From Abelmoschus esculentus (lineage: Eukaryota > Streptophyta > Magnoliopsida > Malvales > Malvaceae): 64,000 nucleotides of DNA. The first letter of the stretch is position 1; every line of letters starts with the position of its first letter. The DNA is taken from assembly GCA_035048815.1 (NCBI GenBank), contig JAUCBN010000012.1:1560001-1624000 (forward strand), written 5' to 3'. The notes under the pieces were generated by a model. It saw only the letters and a list, made by a program, of their open reading frames with translations. It was not told where the DNA came from and made no database searches. The translations under genes were made by a program, and so were the position numbers. Of the stretch, positions 11,789 to 23,500 are shown in pieces.

Positions 11789-12887
11789 TTACAGCCCGTT
11801 TTCAAAACGAAACGTTGAAGGATGGTCTGTGTGTTGCTGCTGCACGTCGTTAAAACCAGCACCACTGACTCTTCCTGGTCCGATCAAATCCGATCCCCGA
11901 GTTGGACCATGGTCAAATCCATTCCCAACCGGGGCACCGATGCAAGTATAGTTAGAGTCCGACCCCCCCATATAGTTTAAGTTATGCCGATGATGTTGTG
12001 AATGTGACAAGTTGTTGCTTACTCCGAGGAAATGACCTACATGGTAGTCGTTGATTCCGTGTGTTGCGTATTGGGAAGGGTAGGAGGAGCCGAGTCGTGA
12101 AGGCGACGGGTGTAAATACGGTTGCGGCGGCTGTAACGTCGGTGGTATCAGCGACGATGAAGAACCGGAAAACATTCTCGGTGGACAAACTGATCTAAAC
12201 GAGAGCGTCGGATTACTGGGATGGTAGCTTGAAGGAACATACCCTAGATGCGCAGGGGTAGCCAAGTTATCGTTACTGAACACCAGTTGCCGAGCTCGGT
12301 TCAGTGTCTCTGTCTCCCGTTCTGACCACCCAACAACAACAACAATTATATCGGACCAAATAAACATGGAAAATCAGATCAAACCAAAATAAAATTCAGC
12401 AACGAAACCATTCGACATGACTTGCCTTGGCGATGGCGGTTCATGTGTCCCCCAAGAGCTTGAGATTTGCAAAACTTGAGCGAGCAAAACCTACACTCAT
12501 AGACCTTCCCGCACTCATCTTTCTCATCCTTAGCGCCGCTTTTCTTTGTCCTGTAGCCTGTTTTCAAATAAACACCAATTAAAGTAACTCAAATGAGACC
12601 ATTCTTGGAACTAAACCACAACCCTAATCTACCTAAATCAGGGTATAAATAAAATCAAAAGAAAGTTGTGCTCCTTTTCTACATAGTACCGGAGGAACCT
12701 TCCTGGAAGGCCTGTTTACCATCTCTAGTGTAATCATCAGGCAAGTAGTTGAGGTCTAGGGGGTTCTTCTCAGGTCTCCTGCAAAAAACAAAAAACATGA
12801 ACATATAGTCACACAAAACTCATTTAATCAGGAGATTTAGTGGGGAATCACAGAAGGAAAAAAGGGGGGAGAAGATGAGACCTACAT
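11789..12887 (-). CDS. JAG: JAGGED-type C2H2 zinc-finger transcription factor
   Basis: JAG promotes growth of lateral organs (leaves, sepals, petals) and is a nuclear repressor. Minus-strand exons are 12887-12886, 12778-12690, 12557-12426 and 12321-11789, giving 251 residues. The N-terminus carries an EAR-type repression motif (PLDLNYLPDD, about residues 7-16). The single plant zinc finger YECRFCSLKFCKSQALGGH with QALGGH is at about residues 54-76. It is followed by ERETETLNRARQLVFSNDN, a Ser/Pro/His-rich middle, and the tail FRFENGL. Length and layout match Arabidopsis JAG (about 253 aa). Two oddities stand out. The start codon is split by the first intron (AT at 12887-12886, G at 12778), and the third exon ends at G|GCAAGT, a GC donor paired with AG at 12323-12322. 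NUBBIN, the paralogue, is the main alternative. Confidence 0.9.
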
Positions 12888-14034
12888 GGATGATACCGAC
12901 AGAGAAAAACTGGGGGTGGGGGTGGGATGAGGTAATAAAACTAGAGCTCTAGAAAATTATAAGACTTCAGTTTGAGACTGAAATATAGAGTCTGGTTGAG
13001 TAAAGGTGTAGAAATGGAGCAATTGAAAGTTCTCTATCAGTTTCCCTGCCACCCTCTTTGGACTCATCTTTCTATCTCTCTCTTTTAAGTTTTATCTCTT
13101 TTCTGAAATTGAAACAACAATAAGGGACAGTGGCTCTCGCAACTCAAAAAACAATGCGACCAGTGTTTGTGTTTATTGATTCAAGTCCTTTTAGTCATTT
13201 TCTGTTGAAAAACTTGACTGCCCTGAACATGATTTTGTTGCAGTAATTCATAAACATTTACCATAGGAACTAGCTAGGAAGATAACCCAAAGTCCTTAAT
13301 CTGCATGTAAACAAAAATATGAAACGATTTGCAGGGACATGGTTAGCCCTAAGATTAAGTTTCATTGATTGGTCCCCATGTTAGCTTTTAAGGGCTTCCT
13401 GGGCGATATCAGTACCCTTATCTTTGCCATGGAACAAGGAACTGTTGCTGTCAATATCTCATTTATCAGTTTTTTTTTTTTATCTAAGTTGGATGTGGAC
13501 TGAACCCCACAAAGTCTTGTTTTATTCCATGGAACTCCCTTCGTTGCTTGATCAAGGTGCTTCGAAAAAATGAATATATATATATATATATGCTTATTTA
13601 TTTATTATGTGAAGAAATTAATTGATATTATATATCATGTAGCTGGGCTGCTATACCCTTATCTCAACATTTCTTTATGTTTTTCCTCTATTCTGAAAAC
13701 TCCCACATGAACCTCTTACAAACATCACTGAAATTAAGATCATAGGTAGAAATGAATCAAGAAAGATATCATACAACCTTTTTTACGATTTCCTTTAATA
13801 TGGTTAGAGTAGCTGACAAAGTAGATTCCGGTCTAGATGAAACTGAGATAAACAACAGGAATGGGAAAGTTGTTTAACTTTAAAATTAATAGGGATCTTA
13901 AATATATTTAATCCAAAATTTAGAATGAACAAAGCTTAATTTGACAAATATTTAAACTGACATGGACTAAAACTGTTATTAGACAAAAAAAAGAGAGGAA
14001 GGTCTCTCCCAATCCTTTAATAGAGTAGAAATAT
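12888..14034. other. JAG upstream region, with a TA microsatellite
   Basis: Upstream of JAG on its strand, 12900-13110 is purine-rich with GA runs, as in a leader or core promoter. No TATA box could be assigned with confidence. A (TA)n run lies at 13574-13591. The rest shows no gene. Confidence 0.35.
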
Positions 14035-14175
14035 TTTACTTCTTTGTCATGACTCCTGTTAAAATTTTTTAAAAGAATTATATTTTAAACCCTAACACTT
14101 ATTTTCTATATCCTAAACCCTAAAAAATACACCTACCACTAATTTTCTAAACCCTAAACCCTCTATTTTGAAGTA
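14035..14175. repeat. CCCTAAA-rich dispersed repeat, copy 2 (truncated)
   Basis: It begins TACTTCTTTGTCATGACTCC and runs through TTTTAAACCCTAACACTTAT and CCTAAACCCTAAAAAATACA, which correspond to the left and middle parts of the copy at 14787. The right terminal part is missing. Confidence 0.55.
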
Positions 14176-14454
14176 AGATTACTTCTTTTTTCTAGAAAGA
14201 GATTCAAACTCGTACAAGATGGGCAGGATAAACATCCTTGATCACTAAACCAATCGGTTATTAATAATATTAATGATAATTTAAGATGTTACTATTTTAG
14301 GATTTATTTTACCATAATTATGTTATTAATGATAATTATGTGCATTCTTTTCTCCTTTTTTTTCCCCTAGAATCAAGGTCAACTTAATCCAAGTAAGTAG
14401 GTTGTTTTTAACCAGGCACAATTCCTTGAAAATGATTTGCTGATGAATCTTCCT

Positions 14455-14682
14455 TTAATCCGTAAACTTCAAAGATTTTTCAACTTAGTCCCTAAACTTG
14501 TTTTGCTACACATTAATCCCTGTTTTCCTGAACTTGACAACTTTAATGCGACATTCTGAGATTGTATGACATTATCAGAAGGACTAAAAGTGGGCTATAT
14601 ATTTGAGTTCAAAGACTAATGTGCTAAAAAAAAGGTTTATGGACCAAATTAAAAAAAATCCAAAGTTCAAAGACTAAAAAGC
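14455..14682. repeat. Inverted-repeat MITE
   Basis: The left arm (TCCGTAAACTTCAAAGATTT, CAACTTAGTCCCTAAACTTG, CTACACATTAATCCCTG) is imperfectly complementary to the right arm (AAAGACTAATGTGCTAAAAA, GGTTTATGGACCAAATTAAA, CCAAAGTTCAAAGACTAAA). The arms are about 75 bp each. Target duplications were not resolved. Confidence 0.6.
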
Positions 14683-14786
14683 TCCGTGTACTTATTGCAG
14701 CAGTGTTGATTGGTATTATTCATGGATGATTCCCAATGAAACTGTTATAAGAAGCCAAACTTGATTGTTTTCTGGGAGTAGAAATT

Positions 14787-15045
14787 TTTTATTCTTTATC
14801 ATGTTTTCATTTATGTCTTCTGTTAAAAATTTTAAAAAAATTAAATTTTAAACTCTAACCCTTATTTTATAAATCTTAAACTCTAAACTCTATACCCTAA
14901 AAGAGATATTCTATCTCTAATTCCTCAAATCTCAACCACAAACCTTAATCTTATATCTTAAATTTTATACCTTAAACCATCTAATTTAAAACGGAAGCAC
15001 GAATGGAACCATGAGAAAGAGATAGACGATTTACACCCGTTTTCT
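14787..15045. repeat. CCCTAAA-rich dispersed repeat, copy 3 (best defined)
   Basis: The left end (TATTCTTTATCATGTTTTCA, then TTATGTCTTCTGTTAAAA) is an imperfect inverted match of the right end (AACGGAAGCACGAATGGAAC, then CATGAGAAAGAGATAGA). Between them lie CCCTAAA-like words. This pattern of imperfect terminal inverted repeats of about 40 bp suggests a non-autonomous DNA transposon with no coding capacity. Confidence 0.6.
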
Positions 15046-15582
15046 CAACCCTTGTTTCTCAATCAGAAATTGATTGAACGCCGGCATTCGTACACTTTAA
15101 TAATTTTATTTTTTATTGATAATTTAATTTTTTATATTTCTATTATAATTTTCTAATAATTCATACATTTTTATATGAAATCATGCATCCATCCTTAATC
15201 TCGGTGTCGACACTATGCATCATTTTTTTTTTCATTTGTACCCCCAACCCCTGTGAGACTAAAATCTTCATTGTCTCTGTAGGTGTGGTCCAACCCAGTT
15301 TCCCGTTGATTCAAAGTACTGAAAATCCTTTATAATCGATCCAGTCCGATCCACTTCCTACTGTTCATGTCAAGTACTGGAAATCCAGTAAAGTTGATGC
15401 TTTCTCTGATGTCATGAAGCAGCTGGAGACAAACCTTTACTCCTACTCTAAAAAGAAACTATTGACTCTTCTCACTGCTTCCTTAATCGTGTAATTAAAT
15501 CAGACTAATCAAACATCAAAATGGCGTTTCGTTAGGTTATTTTAGGTGATGGATAAGTTGGTCTGGGCTTATACTCTTTAGT

Positions 15583-15879
15583 TTAGGGGCATCGGTTAAG
15601 CCATCGGTTGCAAAGAACCTTGCTGCCTGCTGGTGCCGAGGAATACTTTGTGAAGAAGATGCCGGCATCATCATCAGCCTCATCCGAACCCGGTTCTAAG
15701 TGACCGACATGTAACTTGACTTGGTATCCAACAATTTTTAAGCAACGAAAAGAATCATTTTCGTAGGGTATACGAATCAACATGGTCTGGTCCACACAAA
15801 ATGGGGTTTGAAAATTCTGAATGGGCAGAAAAACTAAAGTATCTCTCCTCCATTGCTGATCGTTCAACTGGTATAGCAT
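15583..15879 (-). other. Unidentified open frame, possible gene fragment
   Basis: A 98-codon minus-strand frame has normal amino-acid composition: Trp, Pro and acidic stretches such as LEPGSDEADDDAG. Reading upstream in the same frame to about 16010 crosses only one stop, near 15930, and continues with LNATPRWLKSDIKSDVTRIR. A broken coding sequence of about 140 codons is therefore possible. I do not recognise the family. It has no introns, no obvious promoter and no relation to its neighbours. It may be a decayed gene or insertion, or chance. Confidence 0.3.
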
Positions 15880-16305
15880 GTTCCAGTGTCCTGGTATCCT
15901 AAGATAGGAATCTGTACTGGGATTTCAATCATCAAACCTGAACGGATCGACTCGAATCCTGGTTACATCACTCTTTATATCGGATTTCAACCATCTAGGT
16001 GTTGCATTGAGCACCAACTGGTTTCTTTAATCCAAGTGCTTACGCTGACGAATATTTTCAAAAGCTATCTAATGTGTGATGCTAGGATTTTTCAAATAAA
16101 AATTCTCTCTTCCCTTTTTAAATTTTTTATTTATATTCTCCTATTAAAAAAAATAGGTTTATAGTTAAAAATCTGTGATTAAGGTTTAATGAATTAACGA
16201 TATGGTATATTTTTTTAGAATTTAGAATTAATACTTAAGAAATACATCAATTTGGTAATTTTTTCTTTAAAATTATTTGTATACCTTTGTTAACATTAAA
16301 GTATT

Positions 16306-16545
16306 TCATTTGGAATTATTAATTAATCTAATATACAAATTGATAGGCTTTTTTTCTAAATATAAAGGGTGACTTGAATATAATCTTGTATATAATTGAG
16401 TAACCCAAATGTAAAATTTAATAATTGGGTGAGCCAAATGTAATTTTATCCATAAATAAGTAACCCAAATATAATTTTTGATAATTAGGTGACCTAAATA
16501 TAATCGTACACATAATTGAATGGCTTTCATTATAATTTACCAAAA
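16306..16545. repeat. AT-rich terminal-repeat element, copy 1 (partial)
   Basis: Words of the type GGGTGAGCCAAATGTAATTT, AAGTAACCCAAATATAATTT and TAGGTGACCTAAATATAATC repeat about every 45-50 bases, and the right end reads AATGGCTTTCATTATAATTT. The same words and right end occur at 36030-36441, so this is one repeat family. A weak open frame across it is only the translation of the repeat. Confidence 0.55.
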
Positions 16546-17716
16546 AATAATGACATTGATAAATTAAATAATTAAAATTTTAATAAAAAATAATATATTT
16601 AATCATCTAAATTACTCATTATCAACGTACCTAAATTTATTAACGTATAAATTATTTTTATTTTTTATAAAATTATGATTTAACATTATTTTTCTATTTT
16701 TATATGTCAAATAATTTTAATTTCTATTATATACAATCTTAATATAATCTCCTTAATAATAATTATTTTTATTCTCATCCTATTATTATAACTAGGGTCC
16801 ATGCTTTAAAAGATGTTTTAATTTTTAATACCTAAATTTAGATATTAAGATAGGTGATAATGACAATGGGATGCACATGATATTTCAGTTGGGTTGGACC
16901 CAACATTTCCGCACATCTCTATCTTTACTCGTTTTATATTTTTATAAGAATTAATATTTATTTCATTAATTAAGTATTTAAATTTTATTATAAATATTTA
17001 TGGTTCTTAAATTTATTTTAATTCTACTGTTAGATGTTAATTTTATTTTTTATATATATCACTTGTCTTTTAATATATTTTTTAATTCATCGTTTAATTA
17101 TTTATTTATTTCTATTATAGTTGCACTTGATATCATCACGATTGATAATAATAACATTAAAAATACATATAACGAGTTAAAAAAATAATTATCACTGTAA
17201 TTTAATTACAAAAAAAAATAATTATAAACATGTATCCAATTCTTGTCTATTAAATCTAACTATAAAAAATATAAAATGAAAGATAGATCAAATTTATAAA
17301 GATAAAAAAAATTGTATCAAAAATAATCTATAACCTATCACAAAATTATAGTTATTCTTATTAAAAATTCTAAAGATATAAAATAAAAATATAACATTCG
17401 ATAATAAATATTAAAATTAATATTATCATCAATAAAATAAAAAAATAATACTTAAAAAATATTAATATCAAACTAACTCATAACCTAACGCAATCATATT
17501 AATATTATACAGTATATAGTATAGGTGTACGTCGATCGTGTGTATATAATCTTTGTGTATTCATATTTAGGGTAAATATTTGATTAAATTAAGTAAAAAA
17601 TTTAAATTATTCGAGTTAATAAATCTAATTTTATCATTAAAAATTTATTTATAAAATTTTCGAATCATAAAAAAAATCGAATCGAATTAAATTTTACTGG
17701 TCAGTTATTCATACCT
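16546..17716. other. Very AT-rich intergenic DNA
   Basis: Composition is dominated by A and T runs with no coding or structured signal that I can see. Confidence 0.5.
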
Positions 17717-18371
17717 GTGATGTTTGTCCAATTGCAATACGACTTTTCTTTTTTAATTATATATTTCTCGAATTTCTGTGATTCCCCTGTCTCTTTCCTC
17801 AATAAATCACACGGGACCTCTCCTGCACCATCCTCCATTCCTCCGGCCTTCTCTCGCCTAATTTCTCATGCTTCATCCTTTATTTATTGTTATTCTTCAG
17901 CTTCATTTCTTCTTAGATGGTGGTGCTCCAGGGATACTTCTACTTCCCACTCAAAGCAGCTGTACAGTGAAAAGCTAAGGTATTATTTGTCTCCTCTCTT
18001 TTGCCTTTCCACTATTTCAGCTCTTCAAACAACGCCTTTTCCGAGATTTCATTTGTTTCTTCCTCCATCTGTAGTCTGAATCATGTCTGTAGACAAACCT
18101 AATTTTAGATAATTAGAGATTAGCTTTTCTATTTTTACATAACTTGTCTTATGCTCTGTAGATCTATAAAGAGATTAACTACTCGTTTTGTTTTATTTAA
18201 TCTGTGTTTCTGTAGATCTGAAACTTATTTTTCTCTGAAATAGTTGTAGAATTTTTGTTGATGTGGTTTCCTTGTTTTATGATCAAAGACGATGTTTAAT
18301 TAAGAATCTGTTTATGTTAAATAGGGGAATTAATTGTTATTGATATTTAAAGAAGAAAGGGAAAAAGAAAG

Positions 18372-19243
18372 ATGAAGCAGTGTGCTATCCAACAAAGAGA
18401 AATTGAGAGCGAGATGCGGCGGAGCTCCATTTCTGTGGCGGTTATGGTTGCGGATGGGAAAGAGGCCATGGTTTGCCCGAAACCACGTCGTTTGGGTCTG
18501 TTAAACACTCCCTTGAACGACTACCCTGTTAGGTCCCCCAGATGGAAGCTTTGGTATAATTTTCACTTCTTTCTATGCCCTTCAATTTTCACTCCTTTAT
18601 TTTCAATAAATAGATCTGAGAAATAACAATTTTTTCCAGCCATCAAGCCGAGGTTTGTGATTCAAAAGGAGGGAGTAATGTTTTGGATATGATTCTTATG
18701 AAGGTATGATAGTTTTTAAACGTATTTAAACCTATGATTTGTAGGTTATTGCAGTAGCAACGTTAGCTAGTGAATTACTGCTTTACGAGCTATGGATGAA
18801 GTAACTAAATACTTAGTAATTTCATTCAATTTATTCCTTCACGACATAGAACTACTTTGTCGAAGTCGCTAACATCCGAGAAAGATTGTAGTAATTAGGG
18901 AAAACTTCATGATTCAAAAAGTTTATCGTTACATGATGAGATTATTGGTTTTGAAATTCAACAGGGTGAAAGTGGAGTTGAACAAACTTGTACACAAGTA
19001 TCGTCGCCGCCCCCATTTTTTTGTGGGTCGCCGCCGAGTAGAGTATCTAACCCATTAACACAGGATGCCCGATTTGGGGACGTGAAGGCTATGATCCCAC
19101 TGCCACCATCGTCTCCATCATCCTCTTCAAGGAAAGGGAGCTGTGTCCGGGCAAATTTTGGTAGCAAACCAGCAGTGAGAGTGGAGGGGTTTGATTGCCT
19201 CGACAGGGATCGTCAAAACTGCCGCATCTCTACACTGGCATAG
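18372..19243 (+). CDS. Conserved plant protein of unknown function (At1g68490/At1g13390-like)
   Basis: Exons 18372-18553, 18640-18703 and 18965-19243 join in frame to give 174 residues ending at TAG 19241. Recognisable conserved blocks are VCPKPRRLGLLNTPLNDYP (about residues 35-53), RSPRWKLCHQAEVCDSKGGS (exons 1-2), SSPPPFFCGSPPSSRVSNPL and QDARFGDVKAM. The Ser/Pro-rich regions suggest a disordered protein, and no enzyme motif is present. I recall such proteins beside JAG and NUBBIN in Arabidopsis, where they have no proven function. The first ATG was chosen; an in-frame Met at residue 15 could also serve. A pyrimidine-rich leader from about 17780 with a donor-like site near 17977 suggests a 5' UTR intron, but this is not proven. 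Confidence 0.82.
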
Positions 19244-20566
19244 AACCCCATTTCCATCCTCAAAGAACAACAGTACATAGAGAAACCAAAAGGTGCGAAT
19301 AATATCACTTATAAAACAGAGAAGGGACAAAGAAAATGAGAGGAACTCTTTTGTTTGAATGTAAATATGTTTGCAAGGGTTCCTTCAGTCCTTTCAAAGA
19401 AAATGATGGTGTCCTGTAGGCTGTAAGTAAACAAAAAATAAGGGAAGAGAGACGTTTTTTTAGGTGTAGTTGTAAAAACGCCATGAATGTTGTGGGAAAT
19501 TATCTTTTCCTGCTGTTTTTTTTTTTTTCCTGATAAGCGGCTTATGGAGTGAAAAATCTGTACAAATTTTGAAGCTGGTAATTGAGCCTAATGTAAGTTA
19601 AGACATTCGACAATTTGTATAATCAATCTTGTTTTGCGTTGTTTGTTCTGGTTGTCTTTTTATTTGTATAATCATTTTGTACAAATATGCTATACCATTT
19701 GCTGATGTTTGCTTATGAATCACGCCCGTATGGGTCGAAGGTGGTGCTTGAAAAAGTGCTGATGCCCCCATTTGCTTCTTGTCAGTGGCACCAAAGCTGC
19801 GGATAATTCTTTTTCTTCATTTTTTTGGTATTTTTCTATATTTTAATATTAAAAAAACATTCTTTTTTATGTTTTAATTATTAAAAAAGCAACTTTTTAA
19901 ATTCTAATTCTAACTTAAATCCTAACCATTAAATCAGGTGCTTTAAATTTGATTTCTCTCTTAAAAGCATGAGTTGTGAAGCCTGGTTTGTATCCTCAAA
20001 TTGGACCAACAAATTATTAATGGAATGAAAGGATTTATAAATATTTTTTAAAATAATGTCAAACTAATTAATTTAACGTTTTTGGTTAAGGTTTGAGGTT
20101 TAAAAAAATAGGATTACAATATATATTTTAGGTTTAGGATTTAGAATTAAGAGTTATAACTTAAAAATCTTTTATCTATTTTCGACGTTGGATTCCCTCA
20201 CTGCTCAGGGAGTCTTTACCAATCAAGACGGTGCAAATATATTTTTAGGCAATTCAAATACAGTTCCAACCTATTACCATTCACAAGAACTTGTACAAAA
20301 ACATATGATTTATTGGCATAGATGTTTGCATTATCAACAAGGTAGAAAATAGAACAGTCAAGGGGAAATGGGTTTTTTACATACATGATATGATGCACCC
20401 TAGAGAAAGAATCGTTAAATCAACCTTCTACCTACAGCTCTATTCTACTTGTTTACAACAAGGGAATTGGAAAACTAAAAAGAAAAATCAACAGCATTGA
20501 GTACCATTTTTGTGATGAATTGTCTTACCATTCATATGGTATGTCTCTAGAAGTCTGGCATCCTCC
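19244..20566. other. Intergenic between two convergent genes
   Basis: This stretch holds the likely 3' UTR of the preceding gene up to about 19700 and the 3' UTR of the PTST2-like gene from its right side. A weakly CCTAAA-rich stretch lies at 19850-20150. There is no other gene. Confidence 0.4.
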
Positions 20567-23500
20567 TTATGTGATGATAAGTAGATTATTCTTGAATCCA
20601 TCGTTGTTAACGATAGGGCGCAAGGGATCAAGCTTCCATTCACCATCAATAATGAATTTAATCTACACAAGGTAAAGGTGTCGAGCGATCCATCATGTAG
20701 GTAAATATTAACAGTTCAGAATCGAAACCAAGTTGATGTAAATATGCACCTCATATTTCCCTGGATACAACTTCAAGTGTAAAGAAAAAACACCACTACT
20801 CGATTTTTCCATCTTTCTCTGCAAGATATGAGTGTAATTCATAAGCTAAAAAGCAACGAGAGGAATCTAGATATACAAGCATGTTGAATCACTAAATGCC
20901 ACATGGGTAGAGGCTTAAATGCAGAATAACTTGAATGCTACCGTACTTCCTGTCAACAATGACATACAACACATTTTTAATCTATACAGGGAGCCTCACA
21001 GCTTGATCATCATCGTGGACACATATTCATTTGAACTGTAGTACATAACCAATGCAGGATTCACAGCTCCCTTTTGGGACGTGACGCATGTAGTTCGAGC
21101 ATTCTAAAGCTAAAAGGAATTATAGGTGTAGACACATAACAATCTGCTTAGTTGTGTCTTTTGTTCAATGTTTCATTTTTTTCAACAACTTATCTTCCCT
21201 TCTCTTTTTCTATAAAGCATCACAAAGGTTTCCCCAAAAAAAGTTTATCAATATAATTACGGATAGAACAAGACTATAAAATCAAGATAGACGCAAAACA
21301 TTAATTAATGAATGCACTGAACAAAAAGAACATGTCGTGATCAATTCTTCTTAGTCAGTTTGAGGTGCGAGCAAACCTTGGTTGCCCACCCATCAAATGA
21401 TCCTGCTAATAGCACCTCTGATCCAGAATTAGGCCACACTATGCAAGCAGTACGAAGAAGCTGTAAGGCTCTACGAGCATGATCAATCCTTTGCTGTTTC
21501 TCTTCCACAGACTTTTGTGCATCTCTGTCAAAGGAGCGTAGAAATATGATGCTTTTTAAGTAAAATAAGGTATGTATTTTCTTAAACGAGCATGAGTAGT
21601 GCATTCAGTTTTTTAAGTAAAATAAGGTTGATATTTTCTTAAACTAGCATAAGTAGCACATACATTATTGCCAGTGCCAACTTCCCTTCTAAAACTGCCA
21701 ACCTTGCCCGTAGTGATCGCAAATTGTCTTGAGCATTCAATATCTCGTTTTCCTGGAATTCCCAAGCATCAGAAAGCTTATGGAAATTGTCAGTGGAACT
21801 TCCATCACCCTAGACATTATGATATAAAGGTTAAAATTAATTTACAACTCAAAATAAATACACACAAAGTGCAGAATAGAAGGTTCATAACTAATCCAGA
21901 AGTCCAATTAAATCTTTGGTCAGCACATATTGACAATATAAAGCTTCAAACCTGTTCACCTTTTTCAAAACACCCCTTTAGGTTAAATTACACCATAAAA
22001 CGAACAGATCTTAAACAGAAAGATAACTATAATCCATGAATCATTGATCCCCGAGAAGGAGATTAAGAACATAAATGCTCCATTCCTTGCACTGGCATAT
22101 ATATCACTTGATCACTCTTTGTTCCTTCAGAACATAAACCCCGCATAGAACTTGCTGCCTCCACCCTTAATACTCTCCCTCCATCCTCTGGTTGTTCGTT
22201 TGTTATTCCCAATTCTTTCTATTTGTATTTCTAAAGTAACATATACAAAAGGGGGACTTGTAAAGAACCTATCTTGAATAGAAAAACTGAACTGCAAATA
22301 TAGCTTTACTGTCTTTAAGTTACTTAATTCTCAAGCAAATGGAAAGTCACAAAAATACTTTTGATTTGGCTTCCATTTTGGGGGTAGTGGTGGGGAGGGG
22401 GGAAATGGAGGCAAAGTAGTCACAAGAAGCTAACATAAAACAAATGAAACCGAGATCATTTGCTCACCTCCCGTGATAAAACCTCATCAACATTAGACCT
22501 CAATGTCTGCAGTGCATATGAAAGCTCCAACTTCAAGTGCTCAAGACGACCTCGTATTTCGTTGTGATTAATATAATTTTCAGAGGCGCATGACTCCTTT
22601 CTTCTGTCTAGTTCCTTGGATTTATTTATCTCAAGTGCCTCATACCCTGAAATATCTGTCCATCTTTTCATTTTGTTGTAGATACTACAGCAATTGTAAT
22701 TTCCAATAGTACAAATAGAAGTATTTAATATCCAAATTTCAGGTATGAAACATCCGAAAAACAATATATGGGCTACCTTCAAATTCCTTGCCAGCAAATC
22801 CTGCTCTTTGAAGACTCCACTCTCTCCATGTTGGATTTCTTAAACCATCAATGCCTGCTAGAGATTGGTTCTGATGAAATTCTGCATTGGTATCATTGAC
22901 TAGGCCAGGATTATTGCAGAATGATGCAAGTATTTTTCTACAAGGGCCACCAACTGTCTTTTACAACAAAACAAATGGAAAAGGTTATGATTATGATAAA
23001 TTCCACACCAGAAAGCTTATGATCAAATGGAAGAACACAGAATCAAGCTTAAAATGGATTAGACATCAATAACAGTTGTGGAGACATGCGGTTATACTAA
23101 AACAGTAAATAAAATATCCTTGTTCGTATAAGTAAAATAAGAAACCAATATAAGCTGAAAAGTGAAACTGGGATACCGGCATGTAAGAATGATTTCAAAA
23201 TTGATAAACCCAACATACCACATCTGTTGGGGCTTGGACGAGAGATTCTTCTTCAGTACAGTTAGTTTGGGAACAAGTATTGTCACCTTGGTCTTGGAAA
23301 CCAATCCCGAAATTCATCTTCCTTTCTTTCTCTAAACGACTCAGGATACCGTTAATGCCACAATCATCCTCAGCTGCTGCTGCTCTGAACAAACAAAAAT
23401 ACTTGTCAAAAACCTACCCAGGACACAAATGTCCCAAGCTTCCAGCATTCTCCCCTTGCTCTAATTTCAAAAAGGAGATTCATTGGTTAGCAAGAAAAAA

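Noticed and set aside
14860..14990. Interstitial telomere sequence
   Set aside because: CCCTAAA words are irregular and embedded in a dispersed element with defined ends, not a tandem telomere array.
16306..16530. Minus-strand frame with repeated HL/IIK-W-type units as a repeat protein
   Set aside because: The repetition comes from the underlying AT-rich DNA element, which also occurs at 36030-36441 without an open frame.
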